Notes under the pieces: generated by a model
What the model was told of the DNA's origin: nothing
What the model saw: only the letters and a program-made list of their open reading frames with translations
Database searches by the model: none
Shown: in pieces, positions 1 through 5,683 of the stretch
Position numbering within the stretch: position 1 is the first letter of the stretch
Layout of the letters: the number at the start of each line of letters is the position of its first letter
From: Candidatus Helarchaeota archaeon
GTDB taxonomy: Archaea > Asgardarchaeota > Lokiarchaeia > Helarchaeales > HEL-GB-A
Length of the DNA stretch: 5,730 nt
Assembly (NCBI GenBank): GCA_013375405.1
Contig: JABXJU010000246.1
Location: 1-5,730 of the forward strand
Direction of reading: 5' to 3'
Made by a program: the position numbers and the translations under genes

Positions 1-13
1 GCTCTTCCGATCT
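1..13 (+). other. Illumina adapter-like sequence at contig edge
   Basis: The first 13 bases, GCTCTTCCGATCT, are identical to the 3' end of the standard Illumina sequencing adapter, and they lie exactly at the window edge. This is most simply untrimmed adapter at a contig end. One caution applies: the homologous stretch of the second protein repeat at 268-275 also reads ccgatctc, so the last seven bases could be genuine. The bases before position 14 should not be trusted as genomic. Confidence 0.8.
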
Positions 14-681
14 CCACCCATGCGCTTGGTTCCTCAGCTAACATTACGTGGACCCTGTATGACAATGTGGCAGGCGGACAATATCGGGTGCTGTTGGATG
101 GCAGCCCATATCTCGGCTGGGCTACTTGGATAGATAACACGCCCTTCAATGTGAGTGTTGACACCAGTGCCCTTGGTGGCCGGATGTACACCATCGAGTA
201 CAATGACTCCATTGGTCTATGGGGAGCACCTGACTTGGTCTTCATTACCATCGAAGACCAAACACCTCCGATCTCAAATACGCCCCTTAACGCAACTCAC
301 AGATACGGCTCCGTCGCCGCCATTCCTTGGATCCTCACCGATAATTGGGATGGCGGAGAATACCGCATCTTGAGAAATGACACGCCCTATTTGAATTGGA
401 CTACGTGGACCAGTGGTGAGAATTTGAATATAATCATCAATACCAGCGCCCTTGGCGTCTGGAACTACACCATCCAGTACAACGATTCCATTGGGTTATT
501 GGGCGCGCCACATACGGTTTTCATTACGATCACTCAACAAGAAGAACCTAACGGCGGCATTCCAGGGTTCACCTTCCTCGTCGGACTAGTTGGTCTAGTT
601 GCAATGACATTAAATTACTATCGAAAAAAACGCGGCTTGAAAACGCGTAAAAACCAGTATTTAAATATAAAAAGATTGTAA
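1..681 (+). CDS. C-terminal part of a membrane-anchored surface protein with two Ig-like repeats (5' partial)
   Basis: The frame is open to the left edge and ends at TAA 679-681. The GTG at 67 lies inside the first repeat and is not a credible start. Two repeats of about 70-90 residues share the pattern [ED]YR-L-(N/D)-x-PYL-W-TW, then TSALG, YTI-YNDSIG and GAP-VFITI. This is a beta-rich, Ig or PKD-like pattern with several N-x-S/T sequons. The C-terminus has an acidic linker, the stretch GGIPGFTFLVGLVGLVAM as a single membrane helix, and a basic tail (YYRKKRG). An outside-facing domain held by a C-terminal anchor with an IPGF-like motif is common in Asgard and other archaeal secreted proteins. 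The likely role is cell-surface binding or structure; no enzyme motif is visible. Local G+C is high (35 of 60 bases at 61-120) compared with the later genes. Confidence 0.8.
   Translation, partial: ALPISTHALGSSANITWTLYDNVAGGQYRVLLDGSPYLGWATWIDNTPFNVSVDTSALGGRMYTIEYNDSIGLWGAPDLVFITIEDQTPPISNTPLNATHRYGSVAAIPWILTDNWDGGEYRILRNDTPYLNWTTWTSGENLNIIINTSALGVWNYTIQYNDSIGLLGAPHTVFITITQQEEPNGGIPGFTFLVGLVGLVAMTLNYYRKKRGLKTRKNQYLNIKRL
43..534 (+). repeat. Two tandem Ig-like protein repeats encoded in the surface protein
   Basis: Copy 1 runs from about 43 to 258 and copy 2 from about 322 to 534. Their equivalent tryptophan segments (ITWTLYDN and IPWILTDN) are 279 nt apart. Both copies contain the block YNDSIGL(W/L)GAP. 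The linker before the first repeat is six codons shorter than that before the second. The missing upstream part of the gene may hold more repeats. Confidence 0.8.
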
Positions 682-688
682 ATAATAA

Positions 689-738
689 CTCTTTTTTAAA
701 AATTCCTTAGAATAATTTCATTACCACAATTTTTAAAA
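689..738 (+). promoter_or_regulatory. Promoter-like upstream block, copy 1 (duplicated at 3282-3331)
   Basis: This 50-nt block aligns without gaps to 3282-3331 with 38 of 50 positions identical by my count. It ends in attaccacaatttttaaaa, whose T5A4 core is a plausible archaeal TATA element. It starts with the T-rich run ctctttttt just after the surface-protein stop, which may also serve as a U-rich archaeal terminator for that gene. In this copy the block is fused directly to coding sequence. Confidence 0.5.
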
Positions 739-876
739 TTTGCCAAGGAAATTATGGAAGAAATGAGTCTATCTGGTGGAAAGATATCAAAATTAATTCA
801 AAAAATTGCTCCTCAATTTGAGTTTGATAAGCAGAAGATAAAGGTGCAAGTAAAGAGAGCCTTAATCGGACAGTAA
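739..876 (+). pseudogene. Damaged copy of the small 54-residue gene found at 3377-3541
   Basis: Reading from ttt 739 to TAA 874-876 gives a frame matching residues 9-53 of the intact copy, with 40 of 45 residues identical. The first 44 nt (739-782) are identical to 3401-3444. The intact copy's segment 3332-3400 (69 nt: transcript start region, ribosome binding site, ATG and the first eight codons) is absent, so the TATA-like block abuts codon 9. An internal ATG at 754 would give a 40-residue protein (MEEMSLSGGK...), and another lies at 763. Between the copies there are ten synonymous and five amino-acid-changing codon differences plus one extra codon in the intact copy, so the frame was under protein-level selection. 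It may still be expressed, perhaps leaderless, because a transcript start about 25 nt after the TATA-like core would fall near 754-763. Function unknown. Confidence 0.6.
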
Positions 877-1025
877 TTGTTTGTACACCCCTGTGTTTTT
901 AGGTATTCTGATGTTTTATGCCCCTATAACTCCGTGGACTATGCAGATATTATCCCCGTAATATTTACAATGAGAATTTCAAAATTAAAGTTTCCAATAA
1001 AATAACATTGTTGTGGTTAGCTAGA

Positions 1026-1298
1026 ATGGGAAAATTTTGTTATGGAGACATTCCAGATAGGTTCGTGATGAAGCAGTATTATCCCCTCGGGAAACATACA
1101 TGGGATTTATGGACTGAATTAGGAGTTGATTATTGGGATGTTGGAATTAGAGCACTTGCAGAACCTGGAGCTTTGAATAATTTTTTCATGGCGAGATTAA
1201 ATAATTCAATAGAAACTTCAAAGCTTGTTGCAGATGGTACGATTTCAGAGGAAAAAAGTCAAAAAACTCTCACGTATTCATTATTTCCTCCCATATAA
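1026..1298 (+). CDS. Hypothetical protein, 90 residues, possibly a remnant
   Basis: The ORF from ATG 1026 to TAA 1296-1298 encodes 90 residues beginning MGKFCYGDIPDRFVMKQYYP. The frame is open upstream to a stop at 927-929, but that part has no ATG; TTG 1008 and 1011 are weaker alternatives. I see no clear Shine-Dalgarno sequence before ATG 1026. The composition is protein-like (aromatic-rich first half, the Trp/Tyr-rich LWTELGVDYWDVG, then a charged helix-like NNSIETSKLVADGTISEEKS). There is no membrane segment, metal-binding cluster or nucleotide-binding motif. I do not recognise a family. The open upstream frame without a start could mean a fragment of a longer, decayed gene. Confidence 0.4.
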   Translation: MGKFCYGDIPDRFVMKQYYPLGKHTWDLWTELGVDYWDVGIRALAEPGALNNFFMARLNNSIETSKLVADGTISEEKSQKTLTYSLFPPI

Positions 1299-1335
1299 AG
1301 AGAAATTCAACAATAATCCTAAAATCTAGAAACAC

Positions 1336-1342
1336 TTATATA
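1336..1342 (+). promoter_or_regulatory. Archaeal TATA box for the oleate hydratase gene
   Basis: TTATATA is preceded by the purine-rich tagaaac, which could serve as a BRE. Transcription would start roughly 25 nt further on, near 1360-1366, leaving an untranslated leader of about 65 nt before ATG 1430. The preceding gene ends at 1298, so the oleate hydratase probably has its own transcript. Confidence 0.55.
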
Positions 1343-1414
1343 CAAATACGGCACACGACACTATTAATAGCAAGGTCCTTCAGGAATAAAATATTGCCAC
1401 AAAAAAATATTCTT

Positions 1415-1420
1415 AGAGGA
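1415..1420 (+). promoter_or_regulatory. Ribosome binding site that sets the oleate hydratase start
   Basis: AGAGGA lies nine nt before ATG 1430. It supports ATG 1430 over the in-frame TTG at 1394, which would add 12 residues before the FAD-binding strand and has no such site in front of it. Confidence 0.65.
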
Positions 1421-1429
1421 AAAAACATC

Positions 1430-3031
1430 ATGAAAACTACAGAAAAAACACAGGTTTATGTTGTTGGTGGTGGCATTGCCGGATTGGCAGCCGCTGCTTT
1501 TGCCGTCCGTGATGCCAAGGTTGCTGGTAGTAATGTCCATATTTTTGAAGTAATGGATATAGCTGGTGGGGCTCTTGATGGTATTGGTACTCCGGAAAAA
1601 TACGTGGCCCGAGGCGCACGTAAATACAATTATCCAGCTTATAACTGCACCTGGAATCTATTTGAAAGCATTCCTTCGATAACAAATCCAGAATTGGTGG
1701 TCATGGATGAAATTCTTAAATTTAACGAGGAAAACCCAAAAAATGTCAAAACACGTATAGTGGGAAAAAACCAAACTCCTGTTATCGTGAAAAGACAAGC
1801 CCGGATTGACATGCCGAAAATTGACCAGGATAGCTTGGTCAAGTTCTGGTTACTTCCGGAAGATGAAATGGATGGAAAAAAAATCAGCGATTTTTTTCGA
1901 CCTGAGTTTTTTCAGACTAATATGTGGCATGTTTTCGCGTCCATGTTTGGTTTTGAAACATGGCACAGCGCCATTGAATGTAAAAGATATTTTCTACGAT
2001 TCGCCCATGAGTTTGGGCGCACTAAACCAGAAGAGGCCGAAGTATCAACGACTTTCAACCAGTATGATTCCCAAATTTTGCCATTAGTGACCTGGTTAAA
2101 AAGCCAGGGAGTCGATTTCAATATGGGCTGCCGGGTAAATGATATGGATTTTAAGGCTGTAAAGGATGAAATTACAGTGAGCAAGATTCATTACACCAAG
2201 GCAGGTGAAGAAAAAGAGATAACCATAACAGACGATGACATTGTATTGGTAACCAATGGCTCCATGGTAGCCGATTCCCGAGCTGGCTCAATGGATGATC
2301 CAGCGCCTGTTGAAATGGGAAAACTCGACGGTTCCTGGAAATTATGGGAAAACATGATAACCAGTCTGAAAAACGCCCGTCAAACTGCAGGTGCATTACG
2401 CTCTGAAGAACCGGTAGAATTCGGTGATCCCGCTGTATTCTGCGGTAATATTGAAAAAACAAAATGGATTGTTTTTTCTGTAACTGGAAAAGATGACAGG
2501 TTCATTAAATTGTACGAAAAATTCACAGGCAACGCCGATGGGGATGCAGATCTCGTCACTTTTAAAGATTCCAATTGGTATATGTCAGTGCATGTTCCCA
2601 AACAGCCGCAATTTCCAGACCAGCCAGATGATGTTATCTTCTGGATGGGCTATGGCCTGATCCAGGATAAGGAAGGCGATTACGTTAAAAAGAAAATGCC
2701 CGATTGCAATGGAAAGGAAATTTTAACCGAAGTGTGCAAGCAATTTGGATTTGATGAGGATCTGCCACACATCCTGGAAAATTCAACCTGCATACCAAAC
2801 ATGATGCCTTATGACACGGCGCATTTCATGCCGCGTAAACATAGTGACCGCCCGCTGGTCGTACCGCCGGGTTCTACCAATCTGGCTTTCATAGGTCAGT
2901 TTGTGGAAATTCCAGAGGAATGTGTTTTTCTGGTTGAAACATCAATCCGGTCGGCAATGACGGGAATTTATACACTGTTGAATGTCGATAAAGAAATACC
3001 TCCCATATATAAGTCAAAAAATATATTTTAA
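1430..3031 (+). CDS. ohyA: Oleate hydratase (MCRA family, FAD-dependent fatty acid hydratase), atypical active site
   Basis: The 533-residue product matches the MCRA/oleate hydratase family end to end. The known family reaction is water addition to the cis-9 double bond of oleate, giving 10-hydroxystearate, with FAD as a structural cofactor. Visible landmarks: the FAD Rossmann strand YVVGGGIAGLAAAAFAVRD (10-28), GGALDG (46-51), CTWNLFESIPS (73-83), WHSAIECKRYFLRF (from 178), FNQYDSQILPL with Tyr212 (the family's proton-donating Tyr), VTNGSM (near 273), DSNWYMSVHVPKQPQF (near 380), MGYGL (406-410), and MMPYD...GSTNLAFIGQFVEIP (from about 460 to 496). In the family the motif is RGGRE(M)E, whose first Glu activates water; here it reads RGARKYN, so Lys65 sits at that position. 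The protein ends soon after PPIYKSK, making it shorter than the usual 550-650 residues and without the C-terminal extension. Family membership is nearly certain, but catalytic activity on oleate is uncertain. Such genes are mainly bacterial, so acquisition by transfer is plausible. Confidence 0.93.
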   Translation: MKTTEKTQVYVVGGGIAGLAAAAFAVRDAKVAGSNVHIFEVMDIAGGALDGIGTPEKYVARGARKYNYPAYNCTWNLFESIPSITNPELVVMDEILKFNEENPKNVKTRIVGKNQTPVIVKRQARIDMPKIDQDSLVKFWLLPEDEMDGKKISDFFRPEFFQTNMWHVFASMFGFETWHSAIECKRYFLRFAHEFGRTKPEEAEVSTTFNQYDSQILPLVTWLKSQGVDFNMGCRVNDMDFKAVKDEITVSKIHYTKAGEEKEITITDDDIVLVTNGSMVADSRAGSMDDPAPVEMGKLDGSWKLWENMITSLKNARQTAGALRSEEPVEFGDPAVFCGNIEKTKWIVFSVTGKDDRFIKLYEKFTGNADGDADLVTFKDSNWYMSVHVPKQPQFPDQPDDVIFWMGYGLIQDKEGDYVKKKMPDCNGKEILTEVCKQFGFDEDLPHILENSTCIPNMMPYDTAHFMPRKHSDRPLVVPPGSTNLAFIGQFVEIPEECVFLVETSIRSAMTGIYTLLNVDKEIPPIYKSKNIF

Positions 3032-3281
3032 TTTTTGCGGATCAACCGGGTTTGAACGTCTTTCTTGTATGTTTTGGGGGGTTATTGTCTTTGCCATACC
3101 CTTTGTTTTCCGAAAATCCTATTTAAGATATGGAAAATGCTTGAACTTTATGAAAAATGTACTTTCGGAAACGTTGAACGATGTAAGGTGTACTGGGAAG
3201 AAATAAAGGAAGAATTTGATTAGTGGCTTGAGCTATATTAGTTAATATTAAATTGGTAGAAATATGAGGGTTAAATATTTG
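3032..3281 (+). other. AT-rich spacer after ohyA
   Basis: This stretch has no convincing gene apart from the doubtful 28-codon ORF at 3137. The T-rich bases attttaattttt around the ohyA stop (about 3025-3036) could act as an archaeal U-rich terminator. The region 3241-3300 is very AT-rich (12 G or C in 60). No tRNA, inverted repeat or mobile-element end was seen. Confidence 0.4.
3137..3223 (+). CDS. Possible 28-residue small protein or gene remnant
   Basis: ATG 3137 to TAG 3221-3223 encodes MLELYEKCTFGNVERCKVYW followed by EEIKEEFD. The composition is protein-like: it is amphipathic and charged, with two cysteines spaced C-x7-C. There is no clear Shine-Dalgarno sequence, and the frame is open upstream to a stop at 3053-3055 without another ATG. 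It could be a small protein, the tail of a decayed gene, or chance. I do not recognise it. Confidence 0.2.
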   Translation: MLELYEKCTFGNVERCKVYWEEIKEEFD

Positions 3282-3331
3282 CTCTTTTTCTAAAATTTTA
3301 CAGATAAATTCTATTACCATAATTTTTAAAA
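3282..3331 (+). promoter_or_regulatory. Promoter-like upstream block, copy 2, for the small gene and hdrA
   Basis: This block is the counterpart of 689-738. It ends in attaccataatttttaaaa, with the T5A4 core at 3323-3331 as TATA candidate. A start about 25 nt downstream (near 3352) would leave a leader of roughly 25 nt before ATG 3377, a normal archaeal spacing. Conservation between the two copies of the part nearest the TATA-like core supports a regulatory role. Confidence 0.5.
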
Positions 3332-3364
3332 CGATATTTTCATATCATCAATTGAGTGTAAATT

Positions 3365-3368
3365 GGAG
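3365..3368 (+). promoter_or_regulatory. Ribosome binding site of the 54-residue gene
   Basis: GGAG lies eight nt before ATG 3377. It fixes this start and shows that the intact copy has a complete leader, unlike the copy at 739-876. Confidence 0.6.
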
Positions 3369-3376
3369 TAATTTCA

Positions 3377-3541
3377 ATGGAAAAAACGCAATTAAAGGAA
3401 TTTGCCAAGGAAATTATGGAAGAAATGAGTCTATCTGGTGGAAAAATATCGAAACTGATTCAATTAATTGCTCCTAGTTTTGATTTTGATAAAAAAAAGA
3501 TAAAGGTGCAGGTTAAACGCGCCTTAATTGGTCATCATTAA
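3377..3541 (+). CDS. Small conserved protein of 54 residues, upstream of hdrA, function unknown
   Basis: ATG 3377 to TAA 3539-3541 encodes a 54-residue, lysine-rich protein beginning MEKTQLKEFAKEIMEEMSLS and ending KRALIGHH. A predicted amphipathic helix (residues 4-18) is followed by GGKISKLIQLIAP, a short FDFDKKKIKVQV segment and the tail. There are no cysteines, signal peptide or membrane span, so it is probably cytosolic. It has a TATA candidate and a Shine-Dalgarno sequence, and ends 38 nt before the hdrA start, so the two are probably co-transcribed. A second, damaged copy lies at 739-876, and the substitution pattern between them shows it is a real protein. The size and charge would suit a nucleic-acid binder or a small complex-associated factor, but nothing in the sequence decides this. 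I do not recognise the family. Confidence 0.75.
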   Translation: MEKTQLKEFAKEIMEEMSLSGGKISKLIQLIAPSFDFDKKKIKVQVKRALIGHH

Positions 3542-3568
3542 AAAGAGGTGTTGTGATAAGATAAAATA

Positions 3569-3573
3569 AGGTG
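3569..3573 (+). promoter_or_regulatory. Ribosome binding site of hdrA
   Basis: AGGTG lies six nt before ATG 3580 and fits the archaeal anti-Shine-Dalgarno sequence. It supports the upstream start MALENLEPRIGVYVC even though the reading frame is broken 15 codons later. A second such motif, GAGGTG at 3545-3550, has no usable start codon after it. Confidence 0.6.
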
Positions 3574-3579
3574 TTTAAG

Positions 3580-5564
3580 ATGGCATTGGAAAATTTAGAA
3601 CCTAGAATTGGTGTTTATGTTTGCGCATTGCAGAATTTAAACTGCGCGTATGAGGCGTAAACATCGGCGGTGTCGTAGATGTCGAAGAGGTGGCAGTGTT
3701 TGCAAAAACTTTACCAAATGTGGTTTTAACGAAAACATCAACTTTTACATGTTCCGAACCAGGTCAAGAAACGATTGCAGAAGATATTGTCAATCACAAC
3801 TTAAATCGAATAGTTGTTGGGGCCTGCACTCCTAAAATCCATGAGCCAACTTATAGAGCTTTAGTTGAATCTGCCGGGTTAAGCCAATACTATTTTCAAA
3901 TGGTCAATCTACGCGAACAGGTTTCCTTTGTAAACCCAGGTACAAAAGAAGATGCTACAAAAAAGGCTAAAGCGCTCATTGCAGCAGGAGTTGAACGAGC
4001 CTTTTTACTAGATGATGTCCCTTTGAAGGAGATAGATGTAACGAAGGAAGTTCTGGTGATAGGCGCAGGAATTGGCGGAATAAGTGCTGCATTAGCAATC
4101 GGAAATGCGGGATATAAGACGTATCTTGTTGATACTTTGCCTAGTATTGGTGGGAAAATGGCTCAATTGGACCGGACATTTCCCACTGACGATTGTGCTA
4201 TCTGAATCTTAGCCCCTAAAATGGTAGAAACTGCACGTCACCCCAACATTGAATTACGAACTTATTGTGAAATCAAATATATTAGAGGTAGCGCAGGACA
4301 ATATAAAGTAACAATTGAACATAAACCAGCTTATGTTGATTGGGATAAATGTACTGGCTGTGGCAGATGTATGGAAAAGTGCCCAGTTCTCGTACCGAAT
4401 GAATTTGATTACGGATTGGGTACTAGAAAAGCAATAAATATTCTTCATCCAAATGCAGTTCCAAAAAAGGCCTATATTGACATGAATACATGCATTCAAT
4501 GCAAGCAATGTCAAAAGAATTGTATGGCGGGGGCTGTTGATTATGAAATGGAACCCTGGATCGAAGAGATTGAAGTCGGGGCCATTGTGATTACCACTGG
4601 GTACGAAGTCTATGATGTTGCAAAACATGGCGATTTTGGATATGGTAAATATTATGATGTTCTAACACAAATTGAATTAGAGCGATTTCTTAGTCCCACA
4701 GGACCGACAGGTGGTCATCTCTGTCGAATTTCTGATGGGACGACTCCAAAAAAGATTGCAATGATTCAATGTGTTGGATCACGCGATGTGAAAACAAATG
4801 CTTATTGTTCAGGTGGAGTCTGTTGCTTAGTAGCAATGAAAAATGCACAATTGATAGTCCAAGAATACGATGATATTGAAGTTTCAATATTTTATATAGA
4901 TATTCGGACAACATCGAAAGATGAAGAGGAATATTTTGCCCGTATTCGGGGAGAAAATCCACAAATAAGATTTAAAAAAGGTAAGATCGCTGAAATTCGG
5001 GAAGATCCAGAAACGAAACGACTTCTATTACGAGGTGAAGATGTAATTCGCGGGAAAATCATTCGAGAAAAATTCGATCTAGTCGTATTATCAACTGCAA
5101 TGGTTCCACATCCAAAGAGCAAGGTAGTAGTAGATTTACTAGGACTTGATAAAGCTCCTTCAGGGTTTATAAAGGAGATTCATACCTGTTTGAATCCCGT
5201 GGAAACGAAAGCAAGTGGTGTATATATCGGTGGAGCAGCTAGAAACCCGATGGCAGTCCCTTATACAGTATCTACTGCTCGGGCTGCAGCTGTAATGGCA
5301 ATCGATTTCGTAGCTGCGGGTGTATTTAGACTTGAACTTGTCAATCCTATTGTAGATTCTACTTTGTGTATAGGTTGTGGAACTTGCGAGCGTAATTGTA
5401 GTTTCAGTGCAATCAAAGTCGGTGAGGATGGAATTGCCTATGTGGATGAAATAGCTTGTAAAGGATGCGGAATTTGTGCAGCAAGTTGTCCAGTAAGAGC
5501 TATTTCGTTCCGATATTATCGAGATGAGCAATTACTTAATGAAATTGACGCCTTAATAAGATAA
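3580..5564 (+). CDS. hdrA: HdrA, selenocysteine-containing heterodisulfide reductase subunit A, frame disrupted near the N-terminus
   Basis: The start MALENLEPRIGVYVC (frame of 3580) continues after a 23-nt excess in the frame of 3654 as GVNIGGVVDVEEVA and runs to TAA 5562-5564. Removing 23 nt gives 653 residues, the usual HdrA length. In that numbering: FAD Rossmann motif VLVIGAGIGGISAALAIGNA (150-169), SIGGKMAQLDRTFPTDDCAI followed by UGA at residue 201 where HdrA has Cys, then ILAPKMVE. Ferredoxin-type clusters follow at C250/253/256/260 and C297/300/303/307. CVGSRD is at 390, YCSGGVCC at 401-408, and two C-terminal [4Fe-4S] motifs are at C589/592/595/599 and C619/622/625/629. HdrA is the cytosolic flavin subunit that bifurcates or confurcates electrons between a hydrogenase or formate dehydrogenase module, ferredoxin and a disulfide. 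Here it sits directly upstream of vhuD, its usual electron donor subunit. The intact 630-plus codons downstream argue that the frameshift is either recent or an assembly error. Confidence 0.93.
3625..3650 (+). other. Region of the 23-nt excess that breaks the hdrA frame
   Basis: After GVYVC (to 3624) the family expects xCG, then VNIGG. In the observed sequence gtaaacatcggc appears 23 nt too late and in another frame. TGCGC occurs at 3622-3626 and again at 3643-3647, 21 nt apart, and GCGCA 3623-3627 can pair with TGCGC 3643-3647. Two repairs are possible. One removes 21 nt between the repeats plus two nt, giving V-C-A-U-G-V-N with TGA 3651-3653 kept. The other removes G3625 and 3632-3653, giving the canonical V-C-H-C-G-V-N. 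The sequence alone does not decide between them. Confidence 0.6.
4203..4205 (+). other. Selenocysteine UGA codon in hdrA
   Basis: TGA is in frame between DDCAI and ILAPKMVETARHPN, where HdrA proteins have DCAIC-ILAPKM. Conserved sequence continues for another 450 codons. Methanogen HdrA is known to carry Sec in this motif, and the next gene also has UGA at a cysteine position. Confidence 0.9.
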
Positions 5565-5646
5565 ACACGCCCAGCTAATGCCTACATTGATAGAAAGTTA
5601 GGAAATCATGTAGAAAGGAGGGTAAAAGCGACCCTTTGGGTGTGTT
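5564..5646 (+). promoter_or_regulatory. Structured 3'UTR of hdrA, candidate SECIS element
   Basis: The outer stem pairs aacacgccca (5564-5573) with tgggtgtgtt (5637-5646): ten pairs including one G-U. Inside it, ctacat-t-gat (5582-5591) pairs with atcatgtag (5605-5613): nine pairs and one bulged T, with a 13-nt loop. In addition agggt (5619-5623) pairs with accct (5631-5635) around the loop aaaagcg. Archaeal SECIS elements normally lie in the 3'UTR of the selenoprotein gene, and this is the only notable structure there. I could not place a classical UGA/GA core or the methanogen GAA/A bulge with confidence; UGAU at 5588-5591 is the nearest candidate. Confidence 0.5.
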
Positions 5647-5683
5647 CAAAAAATATCTCTTTACGAAGAAGGGAAGAAAAAAA

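Noticed and set aside
1394..1429. Upstream TTG start for the oleate hydratase
   Set aside because: ATG 1430 has a Shine-Dalgarno sequence at the right distance and gives the usual short lead before the FAD-binding strand.
3123..3320. 65-residue ORF on the - strand in the spacer
   Set aside because: No ribosome binding site or recognisable motif was seen, it overlaps the promoter-like block, and the AT-rich sequence makes chance ORFs likely.
3622..3647. Translational bypassing between the two TGC codons in hdrA
   Set aside because: A hop from TGC 3622 to TGC 3643 skips 21 nt and stays in the wrong frame, so it would not restore HdrA.
3622..3647. TGCGC direct repeats as target-site duplication of a mobile element
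   Set aside because: Only 16 nt lie between them, with no transposon ends or coding content.
3690..4205. A separate 171-residue protein ending at TGA 4203-4205
   Set aside because: It is the N-terminal third of HdrA; conserved HdrA sequence continues in the same frame directly after the TGA, so the TGA is read as Sec.
4254..4628. 124-residue ORF on the - strand inside hdrA
   Set aside because: It is an antisense shadow of HdrA codons with no start signal of its own; the same applies to the other - strand ORFs inside ohyA and hdrA.
4221..5564. A separate 447-residue ferredoxin-domain protein starting at ATG 4221
   Set aside because: The ATG is the Met of the conserved ILAPKMVE motif inside HdrA, with no ribosome binding site in front of it.
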